The translations under genes and the position numbers were made by a program. Below are positions 7,553-15,548 of a DNA stretch of 25,269 nt, in pieces (position 1 is the stretch's first letter; every line of letters starts with the position of its first letter). The DNA lies in assembly GCA_045591985.1 (NCBI GenBank), contig JAZNTV010000001.1:1-25269 (forward strand), in the 5' to 3' direction. Source of the stretch: SIG588 sp045591985. GTDB lineage: Bacteria; Bacillota; Clostridia; Oscillospirales; Acutalibacteraceae. The notes under the pieces are model-generated. The model did no database searches, was not told the DNA's origin, and saw only the letters and a program-made list of their open reading frames with translations.

Positions 7553-8797
7553 ATGACGATAGAGGCAACGCGGTTGGCGGAACTGACCGCACAATATGAG
7601 GAGTATTGCGCACGCGGATTGGCGTTGGATATGTCTCGCGGCAAGCCGGGTCCCGAGCAGTTGGAACTGACGGCAGATATGCTGGATTGTATCGACAGCC
7701 ACAGTACCTACAAAGCCGAGGACGGCATGGATGTGCGTAACTACGGCGGCCTCACGGGTATTCCCGAAGCGCGCCGTATGTTCGGCGATATTTTGGGAGT
7801 GTCTGCTGAAAATGTGATCGTGGGCGGTAACTCCAGTTTGAATTTGATGTTCGATTATATTGCGAGTGTATACGCTAAAGGAACAGCCGGCTGCGAGCCG
7901 TGGTGCCGCCGTGAATCGGTGAAGTTCCTTTGCCCCGTGCCGGGCTATGACCGCCATTTTTCCATTACGGAGTATTTCGGTATCGAAATGATTCGTGTGC
8001 CGATGAATGAAAACGGCCCCGATATGGATGTTGTGGAACAGTGGATCCGGGACGAAGCGGTCAAGGGGATGTGGTGTGTGCCGATGTATTCCAATCCCGG
8101 CGGTATCACTTATGCGGATGAGACGGTACGCCGTCTTGCGGCGATGAAGCCCCGTGCAAAGGATTTTCGTTTGATGTGGGATAATGCCTATTGCGTCCAT
8201 CACCTGTCGGATACCCACGATACGCTGCTCAACATTTTTGAAGAGGCAAAGAAACACGGCAACGAAGAACACATTGTGGCGTTTACTTCCACTTCGAAGA
8301 TCAGCTTCCCCGGTGCGGGTGTGGCAGTGATGGCGGCAATGGGGAAGACCTATGAGGATATTCTGCGCCGCCTGTCTATGCAGACTATCGGATATGACAA
8401 ACTGAATATGATGCGTCACGTGCGCTATTTTAAGAACGCCGAAGGCATCGTATCCCATATGAAGCGGCACGCCGCCATTCTGCGTCCGAAGTTCGATGTG
8501 GTGCTGGACACACTTGAACGTCATCTCGGTGGCAAGAATATGGCGCAGTGGCATCGCCCGACCGGCGGCTACTTCGTCAGCGTGGATGTGCCCGGTTGCG
8601 CGACCGAGATCATTCGTTTGTTGCGTCACGCCGGTGTGAAGATGACCGAGGCAGGCGCACCGTTCCCGTACCATCACGACCCCGAAGACAAGACCATTCG
8701 GATTGCGCCTACCTATCCTTCGGTGGCGGAATTGCAGGAAGCGATGAACCTGTTCTGCATCTGCACGGAGATTGCCGCGTTGAAAAAATCGGTGTAA
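7553..8797 (+). CDS. PLP-dependent aspartate aminotransferase, subgroup Ic type
   Basis: A 414-residue fold-type I aminotransferase. The N-terminal LDMSRGKPGPEQLEL (25-39) and NYGGLTGIPEARR (63-75) are typical of the subfamily related to the Corynebacterium glutamicum subgroup Ic aspartate aminotransferase (Pfam Asp_aminotransf). PLP-site residues visible are Asn181 in SNPGG, Asp210 in MWDNAY, and the Schiff-base lysine Lys249 in TSTSKISFPGAG. The expected reaction is aspartate plus 2-oxoglutarate to oxaloacetate plus glutamate, although substrate range in this branch varies. An AAAGGATGG ribosome binding site lies about 8 bases before the ATG. It is monocistronic, with its own promoter and a different promoter downstream. 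Confidence 0.9.
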   Translation: MTIEATRLAELTAQYEEYCARGLALDMSRGKPGPEQLELTADMLDCIDSHSTYKAEDGMDVRNYGGLTGIPEARRMFGDILGVSAENVIVGGNSSLNLMFDYIASVYAKGTAGCEPWCRRESVKFLCPVPGYDRHFSITEYFGIEMIRVPMNENGPDMDVVEQWIRDEAVKGMWCVPMYSNPGGITYADETVRRLAAMKPRAKDFRLMWDNAYCVHHLSDTHDTLLNIFEEAKKHGNEEHIVAFTSTSKISFPGAGVAVMAAMGKTYEDILRRLSMQTIGYDKLNMMRHVRYFKNAEGIVSHMKRHAAILRPKFDVVLDTLERHLGGKNMAQWHRPTGGYFVSVDVPGCATEIIRLLRHAGVKMTEAGAPFPYHHDPEDKTIRIAPTYPSVAELQEAMNLFCICTEIAALKKSV

Positions 8798-8846
8798 TGC
8801 TGTATTTTGAGCGTAATTTTTGGCGAAAGCATAGAATTTGTAAAGA

Positions 8847-8878
8847 AACGGTCGGAAATCTTGACATTTCCGACCGTT
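8847..8878. promoter_or_regulatory. 13-bp perfect palindrome overlapping the secDF -35 box
   Basis: The arms at 8847-8859 and 8866-8878 (AACGGTCGGAAAT and its complement) flank a 6-base loop holding most of the -35 hexamer. There is no T-run after it, so it is a poor terminator. It could be an operator or a weak terminator of the aminotransferase gene. Confidence 0.75.
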
Positions 8879-8889
8879 AGTTATATAAT
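8861..8889 (+). promoter_or_regulatory. Consensus sigma-A promoter of secDF
   Basis: TTGACA at 8861-8866 and TATAAT at 8884-8889 are a perfect match to both consensus hexamers with 17-bp spacing. It lies 50 bases upstream of the secD start. Confidence 0.92.
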
Positions 8890-8938
8890 AACTCTATTAG
8901 CGCGGACTCCGCGCGAGTAAGTATTGGAGGAACTACCG

Positions 8939-10333
8939 ATGAAGCGCACAGCAAGACCCGTATTTTTCATCGTGGCGCTGGTGATCCTGGTGTTGGCCTA
9001 CACGTCCATCTTTGGTGTGTACACCTACTTCGGCGATCGTCGTGACACGATCATTCGCGGTGCTTCGGACATTCGATTCGGCATCGATATCCGTGGCGGT
9101 GTGGATGTGACCTTCGGCGCCAAGGATACGAAGATCCAAGTGACCGAAGAACAATTGGACGGTGTGAAAGCCGTCATTGAAGAACGTTTGGTTCTTCGCA
9201 ACATAACCGACTATGAGATTTATGCCGACACTGCCAATAAGCAGGTAGTGGTTCGCTTCCCGTGGGAAGCGGACGAGAGCAACTACGATCCGACCAAGGC
9301 CATCGCCGAGATCGGTCAGACCGCTCAGTTGGCTTTCCATATCGGCGAGTCGACCGATTCCGAAACCGGCAAACCCACGGGCGATCTCGTGCTGACCGGT
9401 AACGACGTGCAGTCGGCCGAAGCCGGTTACGATCAAGAAGGTAATCAGTACGTCGTATTGCTCAACTTGAAGGAGTCGGGTAGAAAGGCGTTTGCCGAAG
9501 CTACCGAAAAGCAATACAATAACAACAAAGGCTCCATCTCCATCTGGCTTGATGATCAGATGATCTCGGCGCCCGCGGTGCAGGCGATCATCACCGACGG
9601 CAAAGCGACTATTTCGGGCAGCTTTGAGACGATGGCGGATGCACAGAACCTTGCGAACCTCATTACGTCCGGCTCGTTGCCGTTCGAATTGGAGGTGAAG
9701 AGCAGCGGTACCATCAACCCGACGATGGGTGTGAAGGCGCTGGATGCCATGGTGCTTGCGGCGGCGATCGCGTTTGTGTTGATCGCGGCATTCATGCTGA
9801 TCTACTATCGTGTGCCCGGTTTTGTGGCGGTCATCGCCCTGCTCGGTCAGGTGGCGGGTTCCATTGCGGCGGTGTCCGGTTACTTCGGCGTGTTTAACAG
9901 CTTTACGCTGACCTTGCCCGGTATTGCAGGTATCATCCTGTCCATCGGTATGGGCGTGGATGCGAACGTTATCACGGCGGAACGCATTAAGGAAGAGATC
10001 CGCGCCGGCAAGACCATCGACGGTGCGATCCGTTCGGGTTCGAAGGAGTCCTTCTGGGCTATCTTCGACGGTAACATTACGGTTATCATCGTAGCGGCGG
10101 TGTTGATGGGCGTCTTCGGCCCGTCCGACAGCGTGTTCGGCTGGTTGCTCAGTCCGGTGATGCGTTGGTTCCCCGTGGCAACCACCGGTGCGGTGTACTC
10201 CTTCGGTTACACCTTGCTTGTCGGTATTATTTTCAACTTCGTTATGGGTATGACCGCATCGCGTCTGATGCTGTCCTCGCTTTCGCGCCTGAAGTGCTTG
10301 CGTAAGCCCTGGCTGTATGGAGGTGAGCGGTAA
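8939..10333 (+). CDS. secD: Protein translocase subunit SecD
   Basis: A 464-residue protein. One N-terminal membrane helix (about 8-28) is followed by FGIDIRGGVDVTF, the variant of the SecD GxDLxGG motif, and then a large extracytoplasmic P1-type region. From about residue 270 come five further membrane helices with the conserved GMGVDANVITAERIKEEI stretch of the RND-like SecD/SecF family. With SecF it uses the proton motive force to help pull secreted proteins through SecYEG. The ATG at 8939 has GGAGGA at 8926-8931; the in-frame TTG at 8924 lies at that ribosome binding site and is not the start. The usual upstream yajC is absent here. The stop overlaps the secF start (TAATG). Confidence 0.96.
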   Translation: MKRTARPVFFIVALVILVLAYTSIFGVYTYFGDRRDTIIRGASDIRFGIDIRGGVDVTFGAKDTKIQVTEEQLDGVKAVIEERLVLRNITDYEIYADTANKQVVVRFPWEADESNYDPTKAIAEIGQTAQLAFHIGESTDSETGKPTGDLVLTGNDVQSAEAGYDQEGNQYVVLLNLKESGRKAFAEATEKQYNNNKGSISIWLDDQMISAPAVQAIITDGKATISGSFETMADAQNLANLITSGSLPFELEVKSSGTINPTMGVKALDAMVLAAAIAFVLIAAFMLIYYRVPGFVAVIALLGQVAGSIAAVSGYFGVFNSFTLTLPGIAGIILSIGMGVDANVITAERIKEEIRAGKTIDGAIRSGSKESFWAIFDGNITVIIVAAVLMGVFGPSDSVFGWLLSPVMRWFPVATTGAVYSFGYTLLVGIIFNFVMGMTASRLMLSSLSRLKCLRKPWLYGGER

Positions 10334-11226
10334 TGAAAAAGGAATTTAACTTTATCAAAAGCCGTAAGATCTGTGTGATTATTTCGCTGTGTATCTTTGC
10401 GGTGGGCATCCTGTTTAACGTCATTTTCGGAACGGGTATGGACGTGTCCTTCAGCGGCGGTACGCTGGTGCGTTACAGCTATGCGGAGAAGATCGACGTG
10501 AATGCGGTGCAAGCGATGGCGCAGGACGTGCTTGGCAAAGATGCCAAGGCGTCGCTGGAGAATGTGGATAACACCGACGTGGTGACCATCACCTTCCCGA
10601 ACGAGATCAAACTCGATCAGCAGACCACGCTCGACGAGCGCATGGCCAAAGATTTTGAGGTAAACAAGCCGGTACAGGTGGAATCGAAGACGCTGTCCGC
10701 GCCGATGGGCCGTCAGTTCTTTGTGAAATGCATCGTGGCGATCTTGCTTGCGGCGCTGTTCCTGCTCGTTTATGTCGGCTTCCGTTTCCGTCGTATCGGC
10801 GGTATCTCGGCGGGTCTGTGTGCGTTGCTCGCGTTGGTGCACGATCTGCTCATCTGCTACTTTGTGTTTGTTATTTTCCGCATCAATCTGGATGATAACT
10901 TCGTGGCTGTGATGCTGACCATTCTCGGTTACTCGCTGAACGATACCATCGTTATCTTCGACCGTGTGCGTGAAAACCGCCGCCGTCACAAGAATATGCC
11001 GATCGGCGATGTTGTCAACCTCAGTATCAACCAGTCCTTCACCCGTACCCTCGTGACCGCCGTGGCGGTGTTCGTGGCGATCGCGGTGGTGGTTGTTGTG
11101 GCGTTGATCATGCACATTGACTCCATCATGAGCTTTGCGTTGCCGATGATGTTCGGCGTTGTTTCGGGCTTCTACTCCTCCGTGTTCCTCAGTGCTCCCT
11201 TGTGGTCTCTGTGGCAGGAGCAGTAA
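10333..11226 (+). CDS. secF: Protein translocase subunit SecF
   Basis: A 297-residue membrane protein with an N-terminal helix, GMDVSFSGGTLVRY (the SecF FxGG signature), and a C-terminal bundle of five helices including LNDTIVIFDRVRENRR, diagnostic for SecF. It forms the SecDF complex in the cytoplasmic membrane. The start ATG shares one base with the secD stop, and TATGGAGGTGAG at 10316-10327 provides the ribosome binding site, so translation is coupled. It is the last gene of the operon, with a terminator 25 bases later. Confidence 0.96.
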   Translation: MKKEFNFIKSRKICVIISLCIFAVGILFNVIFGTGMDVSFSGGTLVRYSYAEKIDVNAVQAMAQDVLGKDAKASLENVDNTDVVTITFPNEIKLDQQTTLDERMAKDFEVNKPVQVESKTLSAPMGRQFFVKCIVAILLAALFLLVYVGFRFRRIGGISAGLCALLALVHDLLICYFVFVIFRINLDDNFVAVMLTILGYSLNDTIVIFDRVRENRRRHKNMPIGDVVNLSINQSFTRTLVTAVAVFVAIAVVVVVALIMHIDSIMSFALPMMFGVVSGFYSSVFLSAPLWSLWQEQ

Positions 11227-11250
11227 GCAAACGAGAAATAAAACCTTTGA

Positions 11251-11287
11251 AACTCGCGGTATCTTTTGGATACCGCGAGTTTTTTTG
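11251..11287 (+). terminator. Terminator of secDF
   Basis: A perfect 13-bp stem (11251-11263 with 11269-11281) and a TTTTG loop run into eight Ts. Confidence 0.95.
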
Positions 11288-11294
11288 TTCGCTC

Positions 11295-11323
11295 TTGCCA
11301 AATGAAGATTTTTGACGTATAAT
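11295..11323 (+). promoter_or_regulatory. Promoter of recG
   Basis: TTGCCA at 11295-11300 and TATAAT at 11318-11323 have 17-bp spacing, starting 8 bases after the secDF terminator T-run. Confidence 0.8.
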
Positions 11324-11350
11324 GGCAATAACAGAAAAGGCGGTGAGACG

Positions 11351-13399
11351 ATGGCGGAATGGATACGCGAGACGGCGATACGTAAAGTGAGCGGTGTGGG
11401 TCCGAAAACAGCTGACGCGTTTGCGCGGTTGCGCATCCACACGGTGGAAGATCTTCTTCGTCATTATCCGCGTGCCTACGAAGATTGGTCGCGGATAGTA
11501 CACATTGCCGATGCCGTGCCGGGCGAGACGTGTTGTGTGCGCGCTACGGTGTTGACCGATGTGCAAACGCAGTTTATCCGCAAGGGCATGACCCTGTTTA
11601 AATTTACCGCAAGCGATGGCCGAACCGGTATGCAGGTCACACTGTTTAACAATAAATTTTTGGCCGGCCGCATCAAACGCGGGCAGGACTATCTCTTTTT
11701 CGGTACGGTTACCAACGGATACGGACGCTATGAAATGGCCTCTCCGTTGATCGAAGTGGCAAGCGGTGCGGCGCACATCCGCCCCGTCTATCGTCAAACC
11801 GAAGGCCTTTCTACCCGCACCATCGCTAAAACAATGGAAAAAGTGTTGCCGTCGATGACAACAATTACCGAAACGTTACCGCCGTCTGTTTGCGCGCGGT
11901 ATGAATTGTGTAATATTGTATATGCCTATCAAAACATCCACTTCCCGCGGGATCATGAGGCGTTGGCGGCGGCCCGTCGCCGCCTGGTATTTGAAGAATT
12001 GCTTTTGCTGCAACTCGGTTTGTTGCGGCTGAAAGGGCGCACCCGTGCGATGGCGGGCACGCCTGTTTCGCACGACGCGAGCGAGGCGTTTTGGTCGTTG
12101 TTGCTGTTTACTCCCACGGGGGCACAACGGCGTGCGGTGGCGGATTGTGTACGGGATATGCAAAGCGGTGTTCCGATGAGCCGCTTGGTTCAAGGAGACG
12201 TCGGCAGCGGTAAAACGGCGGTGGCCGCGGGTGTGGCCTATACTGTGATACAAAACGGCGGTCAGGTCGCGATGATGGCGCCTACCGAGATCCTGGCGGA
12301 ACAACACGCCAAGACCCTTGACAACTTGCTGACTCCCGCGGGTGTTCGTGTGGCCAAACTTACGGGCAGTATGCCCGCCGCCGAAAAACGCGCCGTGAGG
12401 GAAGGTCTGGCCGACGGCACGATACAGTTGGTAGTGGGGACACATGCACTGATATCCGACGGGGTGGCGTTTTGTCGTCTTGGGTTGGTCATCACTGACG
12501 AGCAGCACCGCTTCGGTGTGGCGCAACGGGCACGTTTGGCGGAAAAAGGCGCAAATCCGCATCTGCTCGTTATGTCGGCAACCCCCATACCGCGCACGCT
12601 GGCGCTGATCATCTACGGCGATCTGGATGTATCGGTGCTGGACGAATTGCCCCCCGGCCGGCAACCCATTGCCACTTTTGCCGTGGACAGCGGCAAACGG
12701 GCGCGGGCGTATGGGTACGTGAAAAAGCATTTGGACGAAGGACGGCAGGCGTACGTGGTGTGTCCGCTCGTGGAAGAAGGGGAAGAAGGCAGTGACCTTG
12801 CCGCGGCGACGGCATTGGTGGAAGAATTGCGCGGCGGTGCTTTGGCAGGGTATCGTGTGGCGCTTCTTCACGGGCGTATGAAGGGGGCGGAAAAGGAAGC
12901 GGTGATGACGGCCTTTGCCCGCGGCGAGGCGGACGTGTTGGTTTCCACTACCGTCATTGAAGTGGGGGTGGATGTGCCCAACGCGGTCATTATGGTGATC
13001 GAAAACGCCGATCGTTTCGGTTTGGCACAGTTGCATCAGTTGCGTGGGCGCGTGGGACGCGGAGAATACGCTTCCACTTGTATTCTTATTTCAGATGCGC
13101 AAAACGAGGAAGCGCGACGCCGCCTGGCGGTGATGTGTAAGACGACCGATGGGTTCCGCATTGCCGATGAAGATTTGCAACTGCGTGGGCCGGGCGATTT
13201 TTTCGGCAACCGTCAGCACGGGTTACCGCAACTGGGAATAGCCGACTTGATGGGGGATGCCGCTTTGCTTGGTGCGGCACGCTGTGCGGCGGAGGAACTC
13301 TTGCGTGACGACCCGTTCCTTTCGGCCGACGAGCATCGTCCGTTGGCCGAGGCGGTGGATCGTTTGTTCCAACGCGTGGGCGACGGCGGCATGAATTGA
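11351..13399 (+). CDS. recG: ATP-dependent DNA helicase RecG
   Basis: A 682-residue protein, the normal length for RecG. An N-terminal HhH-like segment (VSGVGPKTADAF) and an OB-fold wedge domain precede the superfamily 2 helicase core. Core motifs are Walker A GSGKT (285-289) in LVQGDVGSGKTAV, DEQH (383-386) in ITDEQHRFGVAQR, MSATPIPRTLAL, and the C-terminal QLRGRVGRG. The TRG-like region FRIADEDLQLRGPGDFFG is also present. RecG remodels stalled replication forks and branch-migrates Holliday junctions. The ATG at 11351 has GGCGGTGAG upstream; the in-frame TTG at 11312 lies inside the promoter and is excluded. It is monocistronic. Confidence 0.97.
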   Translation: MAEWIRETAIRKVSGVGPKTADAFARLRIHTVEDLLRHYPRAYEDWSRIVHIADAVPGETCCVRATVLTDVQTQFIRKGMTLFKFTASDGRTGMQVTLFNNKFLAGRIKRGQDYLFFGTVTNGYGRYEMASPLIEVASGAAHIRPVYRQTEGLSTRTIAKTMEKVLPSMTTITETLPPSVCARYELCNIVYAYQNIHFPRDHEALAAARRRLVFEELLLLQLGLLRLKGRTRAMAGTPVSHDASEAFWSLLLFTPTGAQRRAVADCVRDMQSGVPMSRLVQGDVGSGKTAVAAGVAYTVIQNGGQVAMMAPTEILAEQHAKTLDNLLTPAGVRVAKLTGSMPAAEKRAVREGLADGTIQLVVGTHALISDGVAFCRLGLVITDEQHRFGVAQRARLAEKGANPHLLVMSATPIPRTLALIIYGDLDVSVLDELPPGRQPIATFAVDSGKRARAYGYVKKHLDEGRQAYVVCPLVEEGEEGSDLAAATALVEELRGGALAGYRVALLHGRMKGAEKEAVMTAFARGEADVLVSTTVIEVGVDVPNAVIMVIENADRFGLAQLHQLRGRVGRGEYASTCILISDAQNEEARRRLAVMCKTTDGFRIADEDLQLRGPGDFFGNRQHGLPQLGIADLMGDAALLGAARCAAEELLRDDPFLSADEHRPLAEAVDRLFQRVGDGGMN

Positions 13400-13441
13400 G
13401 CAGTATCGTGTATATACTTAAAAACGCGTTTGTGTTACGAT

Positions 13442-13476
13442 GGAGTGGCAGGGGAAAGTCCTTGCCACTCCGTTTT
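13442..13476 (+). terminator. Hairpin after recG, probable terminator
   Basis: A 13-bp stem including G-T pairs (13442-13454 with 13459-13471) and an AAAG loop is followed by GTTTTG. It sits inside a larger inverted repeat spanning 13410-13484. Confidence 0.65.
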
Positions 13477-13516
13477 GTATATACAGCGAGGGAGGCGACC
13501 GTGCGGGTGGAATCGC

Positions 13517-13566
13517 AAAGCACCTCGAATTTGGAGTTTCTTCCAAAAATCGGGGTGCTTTTTTGG
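13517..13566 (+). terminator. Second terminator upstream of the glycosidase-like pair
   Basis: The lower stem AAAGCACC (13517-13524) pairs with GGTGCTTT (13554-13561). It continues as an interrupted upper stem to a small loop near 13536-13541, and T6 follows at 13559-13564. Confidence 0.75.
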
Positions 13567-13588
13567 TACTGTTTTTTGCGCAAATCCA

Positions 13589-13617
13589 TTGACTTTTCCG
13601 TTTGGCTATGGTACATA
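13589..13617 (+). promoter_or_regulatory. Probable promoter of the glycosidase-like pair
   Basis: TTGACT at 13589-13594 and TACATA at 13612-13617 have 17-bp spacing. The -10 is weak (4 of 6). It is the only good candidate between the terminator and the start at 13654. Confidence 0.6.
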
Positions 13618-13653
13618 GTAGGCAACCGAAGACGAAACGGGGGGGAATGAATA

Positions 13654-15543
13654 ATGGCAATCCAAGAGATCGTAATTCAAGGCATACCGTTCAGCAAGTT
13701 CAGTGATGACGTCATTGCGGATATGTTGCGTCAAGTGAAGAAAAGCGGCGCGACCGCGGTACAGATCTACACCTTCTGGCGGGATTTTGAACCGAACGCC
13801 GAGGGGCAGTTCGAATGGGATTATTTTGACAAGCAGGTAAAACAGATCCAAGAAGCGGGGTTGCAATGGGTGCCGTTTTTACTGATGGGGCCAAAGTATG
13901 CCGCCCCCGATTGGTGGCTTCGCGACCCGCGCCACAAGGGTCTCGTTTGTCTCGAACACGGCAAGGAAACGCCCATCGAATCCATTTGGAATCCCGCGTT
14001 TCGTGCGCAGGTCTCCCGCGTGGTGAAGGCGTTTGCGGAACATTACCGCCCGTGGGGTGTCATTCAATCGGTGCAACCCGGTATTTGCGGGGATTACGGC
14101 GAATCCATTATGCCCGTACACGGCAACTGGGCGGGGGATTATCACACCCACGGCGGCTACTGGTGCGGGGACGAACTTGCGGTGACGGACTTCCGCCGTG
14201 CGATGCAAGAAAAATACGGTACAGTGGAAGCACTGAATGATGCATGGAACTCGCGTTATGCCGATTTTGCGGCGTTGTGTCCGTTCCTGCCGCACAAGGC
14301 GACTTCCCGCACGGCACTGTTCGACGAGTTACAGTGGTATAAAGATTCTATGACCGAATATGTGGATTTTTGGCTTGCGGAGTGTCGGTCGGCATTTCCC
14401 GACATCCCGCTGTATATGTGTGTCGGCGGCAACGAAGAGCCTGAGCATGCCTCCGATTTCGCGGCACAGGCGAAGGTGTGCGCAAAGCACGGGGCAGGTC
14501 TGCGTCTCACAAACGAGTGCAACCGTTTCTTTGATAATTATTTTCTCACTTCCTATACCCACGCGGCGTGTGAGCAGTACGGCGCGTATCTGGGGTTGGA
14601 ACCGGTGGGCGGTCTCACTCCCGAGGGCGTGTGTGCCCGTATGTTTGGCAGTGCGGTATACGGCAACCGCCAAATGATGTATTACTACGGCAATGTGTTC
14701 AGTCGTCCGAACGAAAGCGGCAGCATTTATAATGCGTGCAGTGAGAGCTTTATGAAATATCTGCCGCTGTTGCGCGAAGGAAAAACGGTGTGTGACGTGG
14801 CGTTTTTCTGGCCCTCGCTGGTGGGCGCGCTCGGACAGGGCATCCCCGACGGGATCCGCCCGATGGTTACCTTCTTGCGCCGTTTCACCACCGTAATGCC
14901 GCTGAACGAGCAGATGATCAAAGACGGCGGGCTTTCCCGCTTCAAACTGTTGATCGTCCCGCCCGCCCCGTTTACCGATCGCGAAACCCTGCTGACGATC
15001 GTGGATTACGTGAAAGGCGGCGGCAAGGTGCTGGCGGTGGGTCGCACGGCGGATATTGAGTTGGACGCAGTAGCGGAATACGACGAACTGTTCGGTATTC
15101 TGCCCGACAGTGAAACGGGCGTGGGCGGCACAGTCTTTCACGTGACCGATACGCGTTTTAAGCGATTGGCCGAACGCGGGAAATACAGCAGCGGACACGG
15201 TATGCTCGGTCTGCATCCCGATACGGTGGAGATCGCAGGTTGTGACTTCGTTCCGCTTGTGCTCAGCGGCACCACCACCGCGGCGATGAGCAACGTGTTC
15301 ATGCGCGAATACCTCTCGGGCGGTGCGGCGATCATGTATATGGGTCCGCTGAATTTGGATTATGACCCGCAAGCATTGCACGCGCAAAAACCGGTGTTGG
15401 TGAGTTTGTTACAGGATGTACTGGAAGCCTACACCGACTCGGCAGAACTCAACACCCTGCCGGGTGAGCAAGCGCGCGGCTACATCGGTGAGGATGTGTA
15501 CGTTTTGTATGACGACGGTCGTGTGGAAAAAGCAAAGGAGTAA
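13654..15543 (+). CDS. Glycoside-hydrolase-like TIM-barrel protein A (GH14/GH42-like, family unassigned)
   Basis: A 629-residue protein without a signal peptide, predicted cytoplasmic. The N-terminal part reads like a (beta/alpha)8 glycosidase: a strand-2-type AVQIYTFWRDFEP with a following E/DW segment, then GLQWVPFLLMGPKYAAPDWW, then QPGICGDYGES (141-151). In the last, Glu150 sits where a GH-A clan or GH14 acid/base would sit, and YLGLEPVG contains Glu316 as a candidate nucleophile. From about 378 a GATase-like alpha/beta domain follows (FKLLIVPPAPF, GGGKVLAVGRT), as in the middle domain of GH42 beta-galactosidases. I infer a cytoplasmic glycosidase but cannot assign the CAZy family or substrate. 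The ribosome binding site is GGGGGGAA before ATG 13654. No sugar transporter or regulator adjoins it. The next gene, 5 bases later, is a close paralogue. Confidence 0.75.
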   Translation: MAIQEIVIQGIPFSKFSDDVIADMLRQVKKSGATAVQIYTFWRDFEPNAEGQFEWDYFDKQVKQIQEAGLQWVPFLLMGPKYAAPDWWLRDPRHKGLVCLEHGKETPIESIWNPAFRAQVSRVVKAFAEHYRPWGVIQSVQPGICGDYGESIMPVHGNWAGDYHTHGGYWCGDELAVTDFRRAMQEKYGTVEALNDAWNSRYADFAALCPFLPHKATSRTALFDELQWYKDSMTEYVDFWLAECRSAFPDIPLYMCVGGNEEPEHASDFAAQAKVCAKHGAGLRLTNECNRFFDNYFLTSYTHAACEQYGAYLGLEPVGGLTPEGVCARMFGSAVYGNRQMMYYYGNVFSRPNESGSIYNACSESFMKYLPLLREGKTVCDVAFFWPSLVGALGQGIPDGIRPMVTFLRRFTTVMPLNEQMIKDGGLSRFKLLIVPPAPFTDRETLLTIVDYVKGGGKVLAVGRTADIELDAVAEYDELFGILPDSETGVGGTVFHVTDTRFKRLAERGKYSSGHGMLGLHPDTVEIAGCDFVPLVLSGTTTAAMSNVFMREYLSGGAAIMYMGPLNLDYDPQALHAQKPVLVSLLQDVLEAYTDSAELNTLPGEQARGYIGEDVYVLYDDGRVEKAKE

Positions 15544-15548
15544 TCGGT

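Noticed and set aside
7151..8677. 508-codon open frame on the minus strand across the kinase and aminotransferase genes
   Set aside because: It runs antisense through two clear genes, a terminator and a promoter, and its translation is His/Arg-rich without domains.
10207..11442. 411-codon open frame on the minus strand opposite secF
   Set aside because: It covers secF, its terminator and the recG promoter. The translation is low-complexity His/Arg/Glu-rich, a typical shadow.
13495..13566. Possible T-box: GGGTGGAATCGC followed by a terminator
   Set aside because: It resembles the T-box core with a change, but only about 100 bases separate it from the recG stop. No Stem I or specifier loop is visible, and the downstream gene is not an amino-acid or tRNA gene.
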